DNA from: Parachlorella kessleri
Lineage: Eukaryota > Chlorophyta > Trebouxiophyceae > Chlorellales > Chlorellaceae
Length of the DNA stretch: 32,233 nucleotides
Direction: 5' to 3'
NCBI GenBank assembly: GCA_001598975.1
Contig: BBXU01003238.1
Span: 1-32,233 of the forward strand
The position numbers and the translations under genes were made by a program. Below the pieces are notes generated by a model. That model worked only from the letters and a program-made list of their open reading frames with translations. It was not told where the DNA came from and did not search any database. This document shows positions 1 to 10,386 of the stretch, one piece after another. Numbering within the stretch: the stretch's first letter is position 1; each line of letters begins with the position of its first letter.

Positions 1-1
1 C

Positions 2-828
2 GCAGAGGGGCGGTACCTGCTGATCAACGCGCTGGCCAACCACCTGCGGTACCCCAACCTGCACACCCACTACTTCTCCTGCGCCATCCTCTTCCTCTTC
101 ACCGAGGCTGGGTCGGAGCTGGTCCAGGAGCAGGTCACGCGTGTGTTGCTGGAGAGGCTCATCGTCAACAGGTGTGGGGGGAAGCGGGGGCGGTGGGCGG
201 GTGGGTCCTGCCGGTGGGGGTTGCTGGCTGTGAGCCCTGCCCCTTGTCAGTTACAGGCCCGCTGCGTGCATGGGGAAGGTTGGGGTTGAGGCTGGCCAGG
301 TGCCAGTCGTGGGGGGGTGCGGGTGGTCGTCGCAGGCACACCAGCCTCCATTGTTCAGTGCTGGCGTGCCAACTTCCAAAGCTGGTTGAGGCTCGACGGT
401 CCTGTGCTCGTCACCTCGTCAGTCAGTGTGTGAGGCTGGTGCCTAGGTTATTGCATAACCTGCACCCTGCTGGCCCTACTCAACAAAGCACTTGAGCACA
501 CATCTTCCTCCAGCCAGCCCTCCCCGCCTGACCCCCCCCCCCCCCCCCCCCCCGCCGCTGCAGGCCGCACCCCTGGGGCCTGCTGATCACCTTCATCGAG
601 CTGATCAAGAACCCGCGGTACAGCTTCTGGAGCCACGCCTTCACGCGCGTGGCGCCGGAGATTGAGCGCCTGTTTGAGAGCGTCGCGCGGTCGTGCATGG
701 GGCCGCAGCCGATGCCGCCGTCGGCGGGGCAGCCGGGGGGGCTCAAGCCAGATGACCCCCAGCAGCAGCAGCAGCAGCCGCCTCAGCAGTCCCAGCAGCA
801 GCCACAGCAGTACAGCGCACTAGCCTAG
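2..828 (+). CDS. CNOT1: CNOT1 (CCR4-NOT complex subunit 1), C-terminal end, partial
   Basis: Two exons are visible, 2-171 and 564-828, cut at the 5' end by the window. The codon split by the intron (AG|G) restores [10 protein letters not shown]. The translation contains [42 protein letters not shown] and [17 protein letters not shown], then [16 protein letters not shown]. These are the near-invariant blocks of the Not1 C-terminal domain that docks the NOT2/NOT3 module. CNOT1 is the scaffold of the cytoplasmic CCR4-NOT deadenylase, which shortens mRNA poly(A) tails. After the conserved domain the protein ends in an alga-specific tail of about 30 residues rich in Gln and Pro, encoded by CAG repeats near 760-810, before TAG at 826-828. 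The intron 172-563 carries an extreme poly-C tract before its acceptor. Identity is secure; most of this large gene lies upstream of the window. Confidence 0.94.
532..553 (+). repeat. 22-base poly-C tract at an intron 3' end
   Basis: An uninterrupted run of 22 C residues lies in the sense strand of the CNOT1 intron, ending about 10 bases before the CTGCAG acceptor at 563. It takes the place of the polypyrimidine tract. Runs of this length are prone to slippage, so the exact length may vary or be an assembly estimate. Confidence 0.95.
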
Positions 829-1743
829 CAGGGGGGCTTGCTGGGGGCAGGGCTCCTTTGGGAGCTGGCTGGGATGGCGGCAGGAGTGCATCGGCTGGGG
901 AGTGGGCAGGGGTGCCGGTAGGCGGCGGTGACGGGCTGGTTACGCACCGCATGGCGGGTTGAGTGTAGGTTGGGTGCACACAGTTTTGGGGAGTCCGAAA
1001 AGGATGTTGGTAAGGGTTGTGGGACGTGAGGTTTCACTGCTGGCTGATGAGTGTCGCTCTTTGCTGCTCCGCTCTACGATCCTGCTGCCCCTCGTCGTTC
1101 TCCTAATCGGCGCCGTGCCACGTATGCTACTGCCTTGTACTATATTGTTCATTTGATGACCAAGCCCCAAGGGCTCATGCCTTAGTTATGTACCTTATGG
1201 CCAGTGCCGCCAGAATTTAGATACTGTAACAGCGTTGTACGAGATCATTGTGCTGCCGCATGAGGCTCTCACGCGTCATGCTACTGACGAGCTGCAACGG
1301 TGTCCACCACTCGGGACCAATCTCTGACCTCCAAGGGTGTAGGCTAGCGAGTTCCCCCTGAGTGTTGGGGTCACCAAGTTCGTAACATTTAGGCTGCCTT
1401 CTGGTATATCTTGCCTCCACCGCTGGCAGCCTAGTTGTACCCTCTCTGCTCGCAGTGTAAGCCGCAAACAAGTTCGGCGCCCAACTAGGTGACATGAGGT
1501 TATGGCATGTTTAGTCGTGCGACTATGAAGGCCCATCATACGCCATTCTATGGTGTATATATACAATGGCAGATTTGACGTGAGGCGAAGGCCCGTTGAG
1601 CATTTACTCCCTGCCCAACTCTCCTAGCGACCTAGTGATGGCAGCATAGCTAGTGAAGGAGGCCTCACAACTGTTCGTATGACTGGCAACTCCCTTGCTC
1701 CGAGAGTATACTTGAAGAGCTGAGCTACGACGAGGGACGTGGC
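829..1743. other. Intergenic region: CNOT1 3' UTR and APC5 5' flank
   Basis: No convincing gene lies here. The first ~400 bases are best read as the CNOT1 3' UTR, ending near the TGTAA at 1225. From about 1000 onward the GC content drops relative to the exons. A TATA-like GTATATATAC lies at about 1554-1563, some 180 bases upstream of the APC5 ATG. Short open frames on both strands (for example 1217-1495 minus) show no recognisable motifs and overlap each other. Confidence 0.6.
1225..1229 (+). terminator. TGTAA poly(A) signal for CNOT1
   Basis: TGTAA, the common chlorophyte polyadenylation signal, occurs about 400 bases after the CNOT1 stop and upstream of the next gene on the same strand. 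Confidence 0.5.
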
Positions 1744-4700
1744 ATGGAGGTCATCAAGCCAGGACATGTGGCGCTCTGCATCCTGACGTCTATACTATAC
1801 TACCCTGATGAGGACGACCCCACGTTCTCTACCGTGATCCAGCAGCGCCTGCGCGACATCCTGGTCAAGGAAGTGCGCAGGGTGGACGAGGTGACCCACC
1901 CCAGCTTGGTGGGCTTGCTGGATAGCATCAAGGTATTACCTTAAGGCGCAGGCTGCTGGCCTGGGACTCCATTCCTTTGGCTTTCTCCTGTTCCGCAATT
2001 GCAAACCTAGAAAAGCAGCGCTAGGCGTGCCGAGTGTCTGCAAGCCTGGCTGCCGGTGGAAGCGGCCAGCAAGTGCACAAGCCAGCTGGCCGGCGGCCGG
2101 CCACGCACCGCTGCTGTACTGAGATAAGGAGCGCGCCCACTCCTGAATGAGCTGCTGCGGCGGCGGCTGCCCTCCTGCTTCCACTCTGGCAACCCGGCCA
2201 CTGCAGGGCCAGCTGGGTGATGGTGAGGAGGGCGCTGAGGTGGCAGCACAGGTTGAGGAGCACCTGGGGCGCCACCTGGCCGAGCTGGCCGTCCCCGATG
2301 ACTTGCTGTCGCTGAACCGGCTTGTGGGTGACATGATCACCAACAGCACGTCGGCCGCGGAGGAGGCCAGTGCGCCTGGGGCGGACTGCAACGCTCACCT
2401 GGGGTTCTTCCTGCGGGAGATCTACACGGCCTTTGAGTTCATGCCGTTTGAGGTGCGGTACGGCACTTGGGCTGGTGCTGGGCTTCCTGGCACTGTGGGG
2501 ATGCCTGATTTCCTTGCGTGGGGCTGTGGCGGAGTAGCTGGTAGAGAAGGCTCCAGGTCAGCTGCTAGCACGACAGGGGACTTAGTGCGCAGGATCAAGG
2601 GCAGTGTAGCGACCCCTTGCAGACTAACTTGGGTAGCTTGACATCATTTAATGCGCCACACTGCAAGCGCCATACCGGTAGAGAGCTGAATGGAGTTATC
2701 TTGGCCAGAGTGCCTTTCAACTGGGCTGGTGTGGATTGAGGAAGGAGTGCTTGCATTTCCTGTTTGATTGGCTGCTGAAGGGAAGTATCGTCACGTAAAG
2801 TGCCTTACTCATACCTGGCAGAAACCCCAAGTCGGCTGCCCGCCTTACACAGTGTACCTGCCTTTCCCTGGCCTCTGTTGAAGGCTGTACCCCAAGTCGG
2901 CTGCCCGCCTTACACAGTGTACCTGCCTTTCCCTGGCCTCTGTTGAAGGCTGTGTGCAAGCTGCTGGCCGACTGCCGCCAGCAGCTGCGCGGGGCTGCGG
3001 CGGTACTGCCCAGCTGGCACCTCTATGCCGCCAGCGAGGCGCCGGCGCCGGCGGGGCAGCGCTTCGCGGTGCCTGACGGCCCCGAGGACCAGGGCAGGCA
3101 GGGCGCGGCGCTGAAGACCAGCGTGGAGCTGGAGCGGTCGCTCGATGAGCGCATACAGCGGGCTGCGCTGGAGGTGAGGCGCCTCGGCTGGACCGCTGCT
3201 GTTGGTGGCAGCGTGGTGGGGCACGGTAGGGCTGGCTGGGTGCCGGACCACCCAGCTAGGGCTGGCATATTGGCCACTTGCTTAGGGTAGATGAGATAGC
3301 AGACCAGACCCAAGTGCCACGCAACAGCCGACCCACCCACGTGGCTGCAAGCCTGCTTGTACCACCGCGCCTGCCCACCGCTCCCCAGCCTGCGTGGGTG
3401 CCCCTGCCTGCCCGCCCTGCACACAGTTTGGCACCGCCCCCAGGGGAGCCCTGGAGGCCGGCCTGCGCGGCACCGGCTTTGCTGCGCAAGTCCAGCCCAA
3501 GGTGCTGCTGGCGCGGCAGCAGAGCGCCCTGGCCCACGCCGACCTCCCCGCCTCCCTGGACGCCCTGCACCACTACTTTGACTACGCCGCCAGCAAGCTG
3601 CAGGTACCGGGGGTGGGCAGCAGTTGGGCGCCCTGAGCGCCTGTGGCTGGCAATACTGGTGAAAGTCAGCGTGGCGGCCTACCCCACTAGGGCATCACTG
3701 CCGACCAGGGCATGGGCGGGGGTGCATGTGGCTCCATGCTTCAGCAGGCACTGATTGAAGGGAGTACATGGGCAGGGGCTCGATGGTTCACGCGCTTCAA
3801 ATCCCCTGCAACGCGCCCTGTCAGACCAGCTTTCAAGTCGCCCATTCTGCATCCCTGTCGCTAATGGCATAGGAGATTTACGGCAGCACCGACAATGGCC
3901 TGCCATAGCACATGCAGCCGCATTCATCCGGCTGTGTGACTGTGGGGTGGGTGCAGGGCGACTGGCTGGGCAAGATGACAATCGACGTGGCGGCGGCGCG
4001 GACCCAGGAGCGCGGCCAGCTGCAGAGCGCGGCGCTGAGCCTGGGCATGATGCACACACAGCTGGGCCACATCGAGGAGGCGATGCAGGCGCTCAACGAG
4101 ACGGTGGGTGTGTGTGGGCGTGTGCTCGGGGCGGGACCTCGCTCCTGCCTAGAGCCAGCAGGCTGTGCCATCATGTTTGTGAGGAGAGGCACGGGTGGGT
4201 GCAGTGGGTGCCACCATAGGCCTGGCTATTGATATACGATGGCGCACATCTGGTTCCTCTGTATCTGACATGCGGGGCCAGCAAGCTACCCATAGGTTGA
4301 CAGACAGCTGGCCATGCTGTGGTCTATCATGTCAAAACTACCTTTTGCAAGCTCCAGCATCAGCACCAGCGTCGATGCAAGGCCTGCCAGGTTACAAGAA
4401 TAGGTCTGGCTAGAGACATTCCCAGGATTGCTGCGGTTGATTAAGGAGCTGTCCTGTTTCATTCGACATCATCCGATGCCTTATACACCCCCATCCAGGG
4501 CTTTGCCCCGCCTTCAACAACCTCAGTCGTGCTCTCCTGCCTATGTCGCAGGTGCGCATCGCCCAGCAGTGCAGCGATGACGTGTGCCTCTGTCACGCTC
4601 TGGCCGCGCTGTGCCACATCATGGAGGCAACCACTCCCGGCGCCATCACCAGCGTGGCCGAGCGGCGCGGGGCGGCAGCCGGGGCCACCCCCGCCGCGCG

Positions 4701-7700
4701 CCACTATGCGCAGCTGGCGCAGCTGCTGCAGAGGTGAGTGTGGTGTTGGGGCTGGATAGGGTAACCTGTGGGTGTGGGTGGGCGGGGCAATTGCATGGGC
4801 ATGACCGTGGCGGGGAGGGAGTCTGCAACGGGCTCAGACCACGGAGTTATGCCATATGAGTTCGCTTACAAAGCAGGGAAGCATCAGCCAGCGGGAGTCG
4901 AAATCGTGCAAGGCATTTGCCCTTAGCTGTCGTGCTTGCCGGCCTTCTGGCCAGGCAGTGGCCTGCTTATACACAAACCAGCCCTTCAGCAGCTGCCTGG
5001 CTGGCCACTCTGTCTGTCCTGTCTGTGAGCAGGTGCCTGGCTCGGTCTGAGGAGCTGCAGCTGCCCCACCTGGTGGCCTTCAGCCGGCTGTCGCTGGCCA
5101 GGTTTCACTTGCTGCACCCACAGGCCACAGAGGGGGCTGGGGACGCCGGTAAGCCTGCATGCATGCTGACCACGAGCTGCCTTATTGGTTGTCGTCCCAG
5201 CCTAGCTCCCGGCCACCCTGTGCAGGCTAATTTTGTTGGGGTGTCTATGCCGCCGGCGTGGCCAGGGACTGGTCAGTTGATGTATTGTTGCTGAATTGTC
5301 CTGGCCAGGTCAGCTGCAAGCTGAGCCTTCCAACGGTCCATGCGAAGTAGCATTCATTGCACCTGCTGTAGCCTCACGACGGTTCACTTCTGGGTTTTCT
5401 TGACACAAAGCTTGGGTTCCCGCACACAAGTTGCTAGCAAGGAGCGTCTTGGTGGGCAACATTTCCAACATTTTGTGGCCAGTGGGGCAGTTGCATACTT
5501 CCTGCCTTGTGTGCAGGGATGGCGGTTGAGACCAGCGGTGCCCCCGTGGCGCCCGCTGCCGCCGCCCTGGCCGTGAGCGACGCTGTGAGGGACACCGCGC
5601 ACCTGCACCTGGCTGCCCAGCTGGCCGCAGTGGTAATCCAGCCCCTGCCCATGAGCACCGGCAGGTGAGAGTGTCTGGGGTGCGGGTGGCGGCGTCTGCC
5701 ATGCTTCTTGCAACTTGCAGGAGCCCTGCTGGTATGTTGTTGCAGCTGTGCTAAATGAATTGTGTGGGCAAGGACGGGAAAGCTGTGGCATAACCTGTGT
5801 TGATGTTGTCTCTGTCGTCCTTTGTCAACATTGCTCTTAAAAGCTTTCCACAGCTGCGATGCAGGCCTGCCTCGAAGCTGCAGCGTGGCATACCTGAGCT
5901 CTTCTCGACTGGGGGGCCAGTGTTCCAGAACAACACGCTCGGTGGGTGTGCAACACGCTTCAGTCGTGCAGTTTTTTCCAGGAATCAAGCGGAATCGACT
6001 GCCCTGTCACGATTGGCTTGGTTTCACAGAGCAGAGCAGCTAGCATTATGGGTCCACTTGCAAGCCTGACACGCCACACTGCCAGTTGTCTGGTGGCAAC
6101 GATGGCTGGTGCAGGGTCTTGTGCGGCTTGCGCAGCCCAAGTGGAGCAGTACGCAGGAGCAGCACATCTTCTAGCAGCAGCCAGCTGGCAGCTTGCAGGG
6201 GCCCCGGCGCTGGCTTTGGCCCATAGCCTGGTGAGTTAGCAAGCAAGCAAACATATGGCGCCTGCCGGCTTCGCACGGTCCAGCTGCGACCAACATGTCA
6301 CAGCTGTATACTGAAGGCTGGTCAGTACGCTGCCACCCATCCTGGAGGTCTCGTGTGTGTGAGTGTGTGTGTGCGTGTGTATGTGTGTTACCTTGCAGTG
6401 ACAGGCAACTGAAATCCGAATGCTAACCACTTGGTGCTCTGTTTATGCTTTCTGCTTACTCCGCCATTCCTACAGGCAGCAGCTCCCTAAGTGTACCACC
6501 TGCCACTACTGCGCAGGTGGTGCTAGACAGCTACGCTGATGTGGCCCCTGTGGAGGACCAGTGCACAGCCCTGGCACAGCTGGCGACAGGCGTGGCAGCC
6601 CTGCACGGCTACAGGTATGTGGCGACCCCAGAGTGCCCGACTGTTAGGAGATGTGCTCCTTTGCACAGTCTAAGAGGCACACTGTTGGCACCCGGCCTGA
6701 TACCTTCGCTATCCGCGGCTTCATGCCAGCTGTATGTAAGGGCCTTGCAGCTTCCGTTGTTTCTCTGGCTCAGACATGAAAGGTGTGGTGAGGAATGCGT
6801 GTACGCCACGGTGCCTACAGGGCCGCTGAGCAAGTCTTGACCACAGCGGATGCCCGCTTTCCTCATTCTCAAAGCAAGGCGCTGCGAGCATGCCGGCTGG
6901 CCATAGCGCATGACAGGGCCCTTCACCGGCGGGAGCTGCGGCAGGCGCTCGAGATTGGGGCACAGCTGGCGGCCTTGGCATCGCCCACTGATGTCACGAG
7001 CATAGACATCAGGTTGGTCTGGGTTGTGGAAATGCGTGCTGCCGTATGATAGCAGTCTTAGTTGTGGGTGGTTGATTCATGGAATGGGGCCTTCAAGTGG
7101 CGGCGTGGAAGGTTCGCGGCCAGCCTTGCATCACTCGCACGTAGCACACACAACTGGCTTTCCCCGCCTGCTTGCAGGTTTGAAGCCGAGGAGCGGCACG
7201 TCCGCACGCTGGCAGCCCAGGGCCAGCCAGAAGCCGCTGCCGCTGCTGCACAGCGGCTCTTCTCTGCTGCAGCGGAAGCCGGGCAGACACTGCCCGCAGT
7301 GCGGCTGCTGGTGCTACTGGGGCGGGTGCACTGGGGTGCTGGAGCCCCGCTGCTGGCGCTGCCCTACCTGCTGAGCGCGGCTGCGCATTGCCGGCAACTG
7401 CACCTGGAGCTTTTGGGAGCGCAGGTGGATGTGCTGCTGGTGAGCAGGGGCGTGTAGGATATTGGCAGGTATAGGGCACATGATGAGGTGGGTTCAGGCA
7501 GCCTGGAGCAGGCTACGTGCCATGGGGCAGTAAAGGTCCTCTCAATGCAGGTCATGACCTCGGTCTGCGCTGGGTGCAGTTTCCAAGCAGCCATGTTCAC
7601 TGGGAGCTTTGCCTTGGGGGTGGTGGGAGGATGCGCTGGGAGGCTGCAACCTGATAGAGAGGCTTGGCCGCCGGTAGAAACCGCATTCCCACTGGGGGGC

Positions 7701-8298
7701 TGCAGGCACAGGTGTGGCTATCGCTGGGGCATGTGCACGCGGCACATGCCCAGCATCAGCTAGAGATGGCCCTTCCCCTTCTCATAGCCCACGGTGGGCT
7801 GGCAGAACGAGTGGAAGCCCTTGTAGCCGTGGCAGAGGTCCTGTTGGCAAGGCACAAGTCGCCCACCGCAGTAGCTGCAGAGTCAAGCAGGTGGGTGCAT
7901 GCAAAGGGGGGTGTGAGTCCTGGCAAGTGGTGTTGTTTAGGGACTGGCCCTTCCACTACAGTACCCACCAGGCATAAGCAGCGCAGTCGAGCCCTTGATG
8001 AGGACAAGCTTTGTCCTGAGAGGGCAACCGAGACAGCCAAATTTAGCAGGTATTGCCCCAAGGCTACACCCCACACAATCACAACATGGTGTGATTGGCC
8101 TTGCTTGCTGGCAGGGTTCTTCAGCTACTGGAGGACGCCAGGGCGGCTGCTATAACATTGGAGGACTGGGACGCAGCAGCACACTGCCACCACTTGGCTG
8201 CCCTAGTGTGGGAGGCGTGTGGGAAACCCGAAGAGCGCAATGCGGAGGCAGCTGCGTGCCTTCGGCTCCGCCAGCTGGAAGCTGACGGCCTGCACTAG
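1744..8298 (+). CDS. APC5: Anaphase-promoting complex subunit 5 (APC5), 14 exons
   Basis: Exons: 1744-1932, 2207-2452, 2949-3173, 3427-3603, 3957-4103, 4552-4733, 5033-5148, 5517-5664, 6086-6230, 6517-6614, 6821-7012, 7178-7439, 7706-7890, 8115-8298. All junctions agree in phase and give 831 aa, within the family range. APC5 is a TPR-repeat scaffold subunit of the nuclear APC/C ubiquitin ligase that drives mitotic exit. Family marks: HVALCILTSILY at the start; DDLLSLNRLV followed by FFLREIYTAFEFMPFE; ALHHYFDYAAS; MMHTQLGHIEEAMQALNE running into AQQCSDDVCLCHALAALC (about residues 332-348), the most diagnostic block; HLLAAASWQLAGAPALA; and the C-terminal DWDAAAHCHHLAALVWEACG helix pair. The ATG is the first Met in frame. 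Weakest boundaries: the exon 9 acceptor (6085), chosen by phase, and exon 13, which has CAG acceptors at 7705 and 7711. A tandem duplication affects the exon 3 acceptor. Confidence 0.88.
2824..2953 (+). repeat. Perfect 65-bp tandem duplication across an APC5 3' splice site
   Basis: Copies 2824-2888 and 2889-2953 are identical over 65 bases. Each holds the end of APC5 intron 2, the GAAG acceptor and the first five coding bases of exon 3. The downstream acceptor at 2948 keeps frame into AVCKLLADC. The upstream one at 2883 would add 65 bases and meet TGA at 2944-2946. Confidence 0.97.
6352..6389 (+). repeat. GT microsatellite in an APC5 intron
   Basis: An imperfect (GT)n run of about 38 bases, broken by GA, GC and AT steps, lies in the intron between APC5 exons 9 and 10. 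Confidence 0.9.
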
Positions 8299-8801
8299 TG
8301 TCTGAGTTCAGGCTCCGGCACCTTGCGAGCAGGTCAACGGCTTTGTACTAGGCAGCTGCCATGGCTTCGAACTTGTAAAGACAGGTTTAGACAATGTAAT
8401 CAGTGTGACCAGGCGAACCGATCATGCGCTACATGCCACTGCTAGGCAGGGTGAAGCTACCACCATGCACCGTTTAAGCAAGGGTTGCTTGCAAAACCAG
8501 CCAGGTCAGGGAGCGTACACTCAGCCACGGAAACACGCATCCAGCGACACTGACAAGTCACAAGTTTGTCCTTAATCCAACAGTATATGTGCCTTTGAAA
8601 CAGACAATAAACAAGGTACACACAAAACGCAGGCAAGCCCCAAAGCATACCATGCATCAAGCCTGTCAAAACAGTATACGGCTTCCTATACCCTGTCGGG
8701 GTTACCAGCGGCCACCAACAACATCTTCTCCCAGCTAGAATCTGCGCACGGTGTCTTGGCCCTGCCGACACCCCAGCCAGCCCCAGCTGCCCAAAACTCT
8801 C
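8299..8801. other. Convergent intergenic region, 3' UTRs
   Basis: This stretch lies between the stop codons of APC5 (+) and the serine palmitoyltransferase small subunit (-). Only the plus strand shows TGTAA signals (8374 and 8395). I see no gene and no TGTAA on the minus strand. Confidence 0.6.
8374..8399 (+). terminator. Two TGTAA poly(A) signals for APC5
   Basis: TGTAA occurs at 8374-8378 and 8395-8399, 75-100 bases after the APC5 stop codon, the expected distance for a green-algal cleavage site. Confidence 0.7.
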
Positions 8802-9415
8802 TCACAACAGCAGATACCGCTGCCCCACGTTGTAGAGGCCGTACAGTGTGAAAGCTATAAGCGACACAATAAAGGCCAGCACAAGGTTCCGCTCCCAGCG
8901 GTCAAGCATGTAAGGACCATAGCTCATCTCGTACTGGAACCACCATAATCCCAGCCGACTGCAGCAACAACAAGATGAAGCGGTTAAGCGGCTTAGGGGC
9001 ACCACACCCCCAGCCCATCCCCTGCCCGCCGTCCTGTCAGCCTCGGAAACATTCCACTCAGGTGTCTGCCCACCACAATACTGAAGTGTCGGCTGTACAG
9101 GTGTTTTGGCAGCCAGCACGACTTGGGCAGAAGACACCAACCTGACAAGCCGTGTCCATGCTGATCGTTGCTCCTTTTCCTGCTGCTGCTTATACTTTTG
9201 CCTGTAGTACTTGATAGTATCCTCCGCTGCTGCTGTGTTGCCGTCCTGGGGGATGCTAGTATCGCCTGGAGCTGCAGTATTGTTGGAGTTTGCAAGGGCT
9301 GGCTCTGGGGCCACGGACTTGCGCCTGCAGGTAGGCAGTTGTTGGTCAGAACGCGTCGCTGGATGCCCCCACCTACCCAGCGCCCGCCTCACCTGCTTCC
9401 TCTGGTTTCCACCAT
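8802..9415 (-). CDS. Serine palmitoyltransferase small subunit (ssSPT)
   Basis: Exons on the minus strand: 9415-9393, 9324-9142, 8958-8802. Phases agree and give 120 aa. ssSPT binds the LCB1/LCB2 heterodimer in the ER membrane and stimulates condensation of serine with palmitoyl-CoA, the first step of sphingolipid synthesis. The C-terminal half is diagnostic: residues 74-92 read WWFQYEMSYGPYMLDRWER, matching the family core W-x-x-x-Y-...-YML-x-x-WER, followed by one hydrophobic segment (about 94-113) and a short tail. Plant and animal ssSPTs are roughly 50-80 aa. This one has about 68 extra N-terminal residues, basic then Asn/Ala/Pro-rich, then a charged KYYRQKYKQQQEKEQR helix. The start is the only upstream ATG whose 23-base exon joins in phase through a clean GTGAGG donor. 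Identity is firm; the first exon is moderately sure. Confidence 0.87.
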
Positions 9416-10386
9416 GGCAGGACTATTGAAAAATCAAAGGCTGCGCACAGTTGTGGCTGATGGCTAGACCACTTGCTTAGAGAGATAGCATATAGATACT
9501 TCTGTGCGGTCAAATGTTTGTGAGCGTCAAGCGTCACCCACTGCAGTGCACTGCAGAACAGGACGCTGCAAGAATATCTTTTTTCAAATTACTACCCTCT
9601 GACGTACTCCCCTTTCAAATCCCCGCTTTCAGCCTTTAATCAACTGGTTCTCGGCTTAACTCGTGCTTTTCAAAGCTCCGCATTGAGCTGCCCCTGGGTG
9701 CGAGGAGCTGCTCTGCATAAAAGCTGGCACGCATGCCTGACTACGTGAGCACAAGCCATGGCAACCCAATCTACAAAACCGTCCTTCATCCCTCACAAGC
9801 TCTTCCGCTGTCAGGCAAAAAGAACGCAACCATTCAGAGCCAAGCCAGACACCTCCTTACAGCTAGTAGGCAGTGTGTCAACAGTGGAATGTAGCAACCT
9901 CTGGCCAAAAGAACAGGATACAAGCAGCAGGGCACCCTGCTGAAGAGATAACTATAAGCTGGCCACCCAGCCAAGCTCTGCAACAACGTCCTCTTGCCCA
10001 AATTGCCGCTGGCATAAGTGTAACTAGCTCGACAGCACGAGTTTTTCTCTTCTCTGGGTCGGGTGTTCAAGGCTTGGACTTCAAACGTCACAACAACCCT
10101 TCAATCCTTGTTGGTGTAGCCAAAATACCTGCATGGCTTGCAGCAAAAAAGCTGGTGACCCGCTGCCAGGAGTAGACATGCAGCTGAAACACTGCGGGGC
10201 TCAGTGCGACGGTGTGCATGCCGTGTGCTTGATATTGTAATTGTAAGCAAGCTCCCTGCACTGGTCACCCACTTTATTCTGAACCGCAACCCACCCGAAG
10301 GCTGTTCTGTTCACTTCCCCGGCTTCCTGAAGCATACATTGCCCCACGCCCCACTGCCAAGCACCCGACGCCCAGGTACCCAGCAC
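9416..10386. other. Intergenic region between two minus-strand genes
   Basis: This holds the ssSPT promoter and the TLP18.3 3' flank. A minus-strand TGTAA (TTACA on plus at 9857-9861) could end the TLP18.3 transcript. A possible extra TLP18.3 exon lies at 10201-10255. On the plus strand a CATAAAAG box at about 9716 precedes an ATG at 9758 and a 61-codon open frame with no recognisable similarity. I do not call it a gene. Confidence 0.5.

Noticed and set aside
1217..1566. Overlapping 92- and 96-codon minus-strand frames between CNOT1 and APC5
   Set aside because: They overlap each other in different frames, have no similarity I recognise and lie in UTR/promoter sequence.
3444..3603. APC5 exon 4 starting at the CCCCCAG acceptor (3443)
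   Set aside because: It would put the exon in the wrong phase. The ACACAG acceptor at 3426 gives phase 0 and keeps ALHHYFDYAAS in frame.
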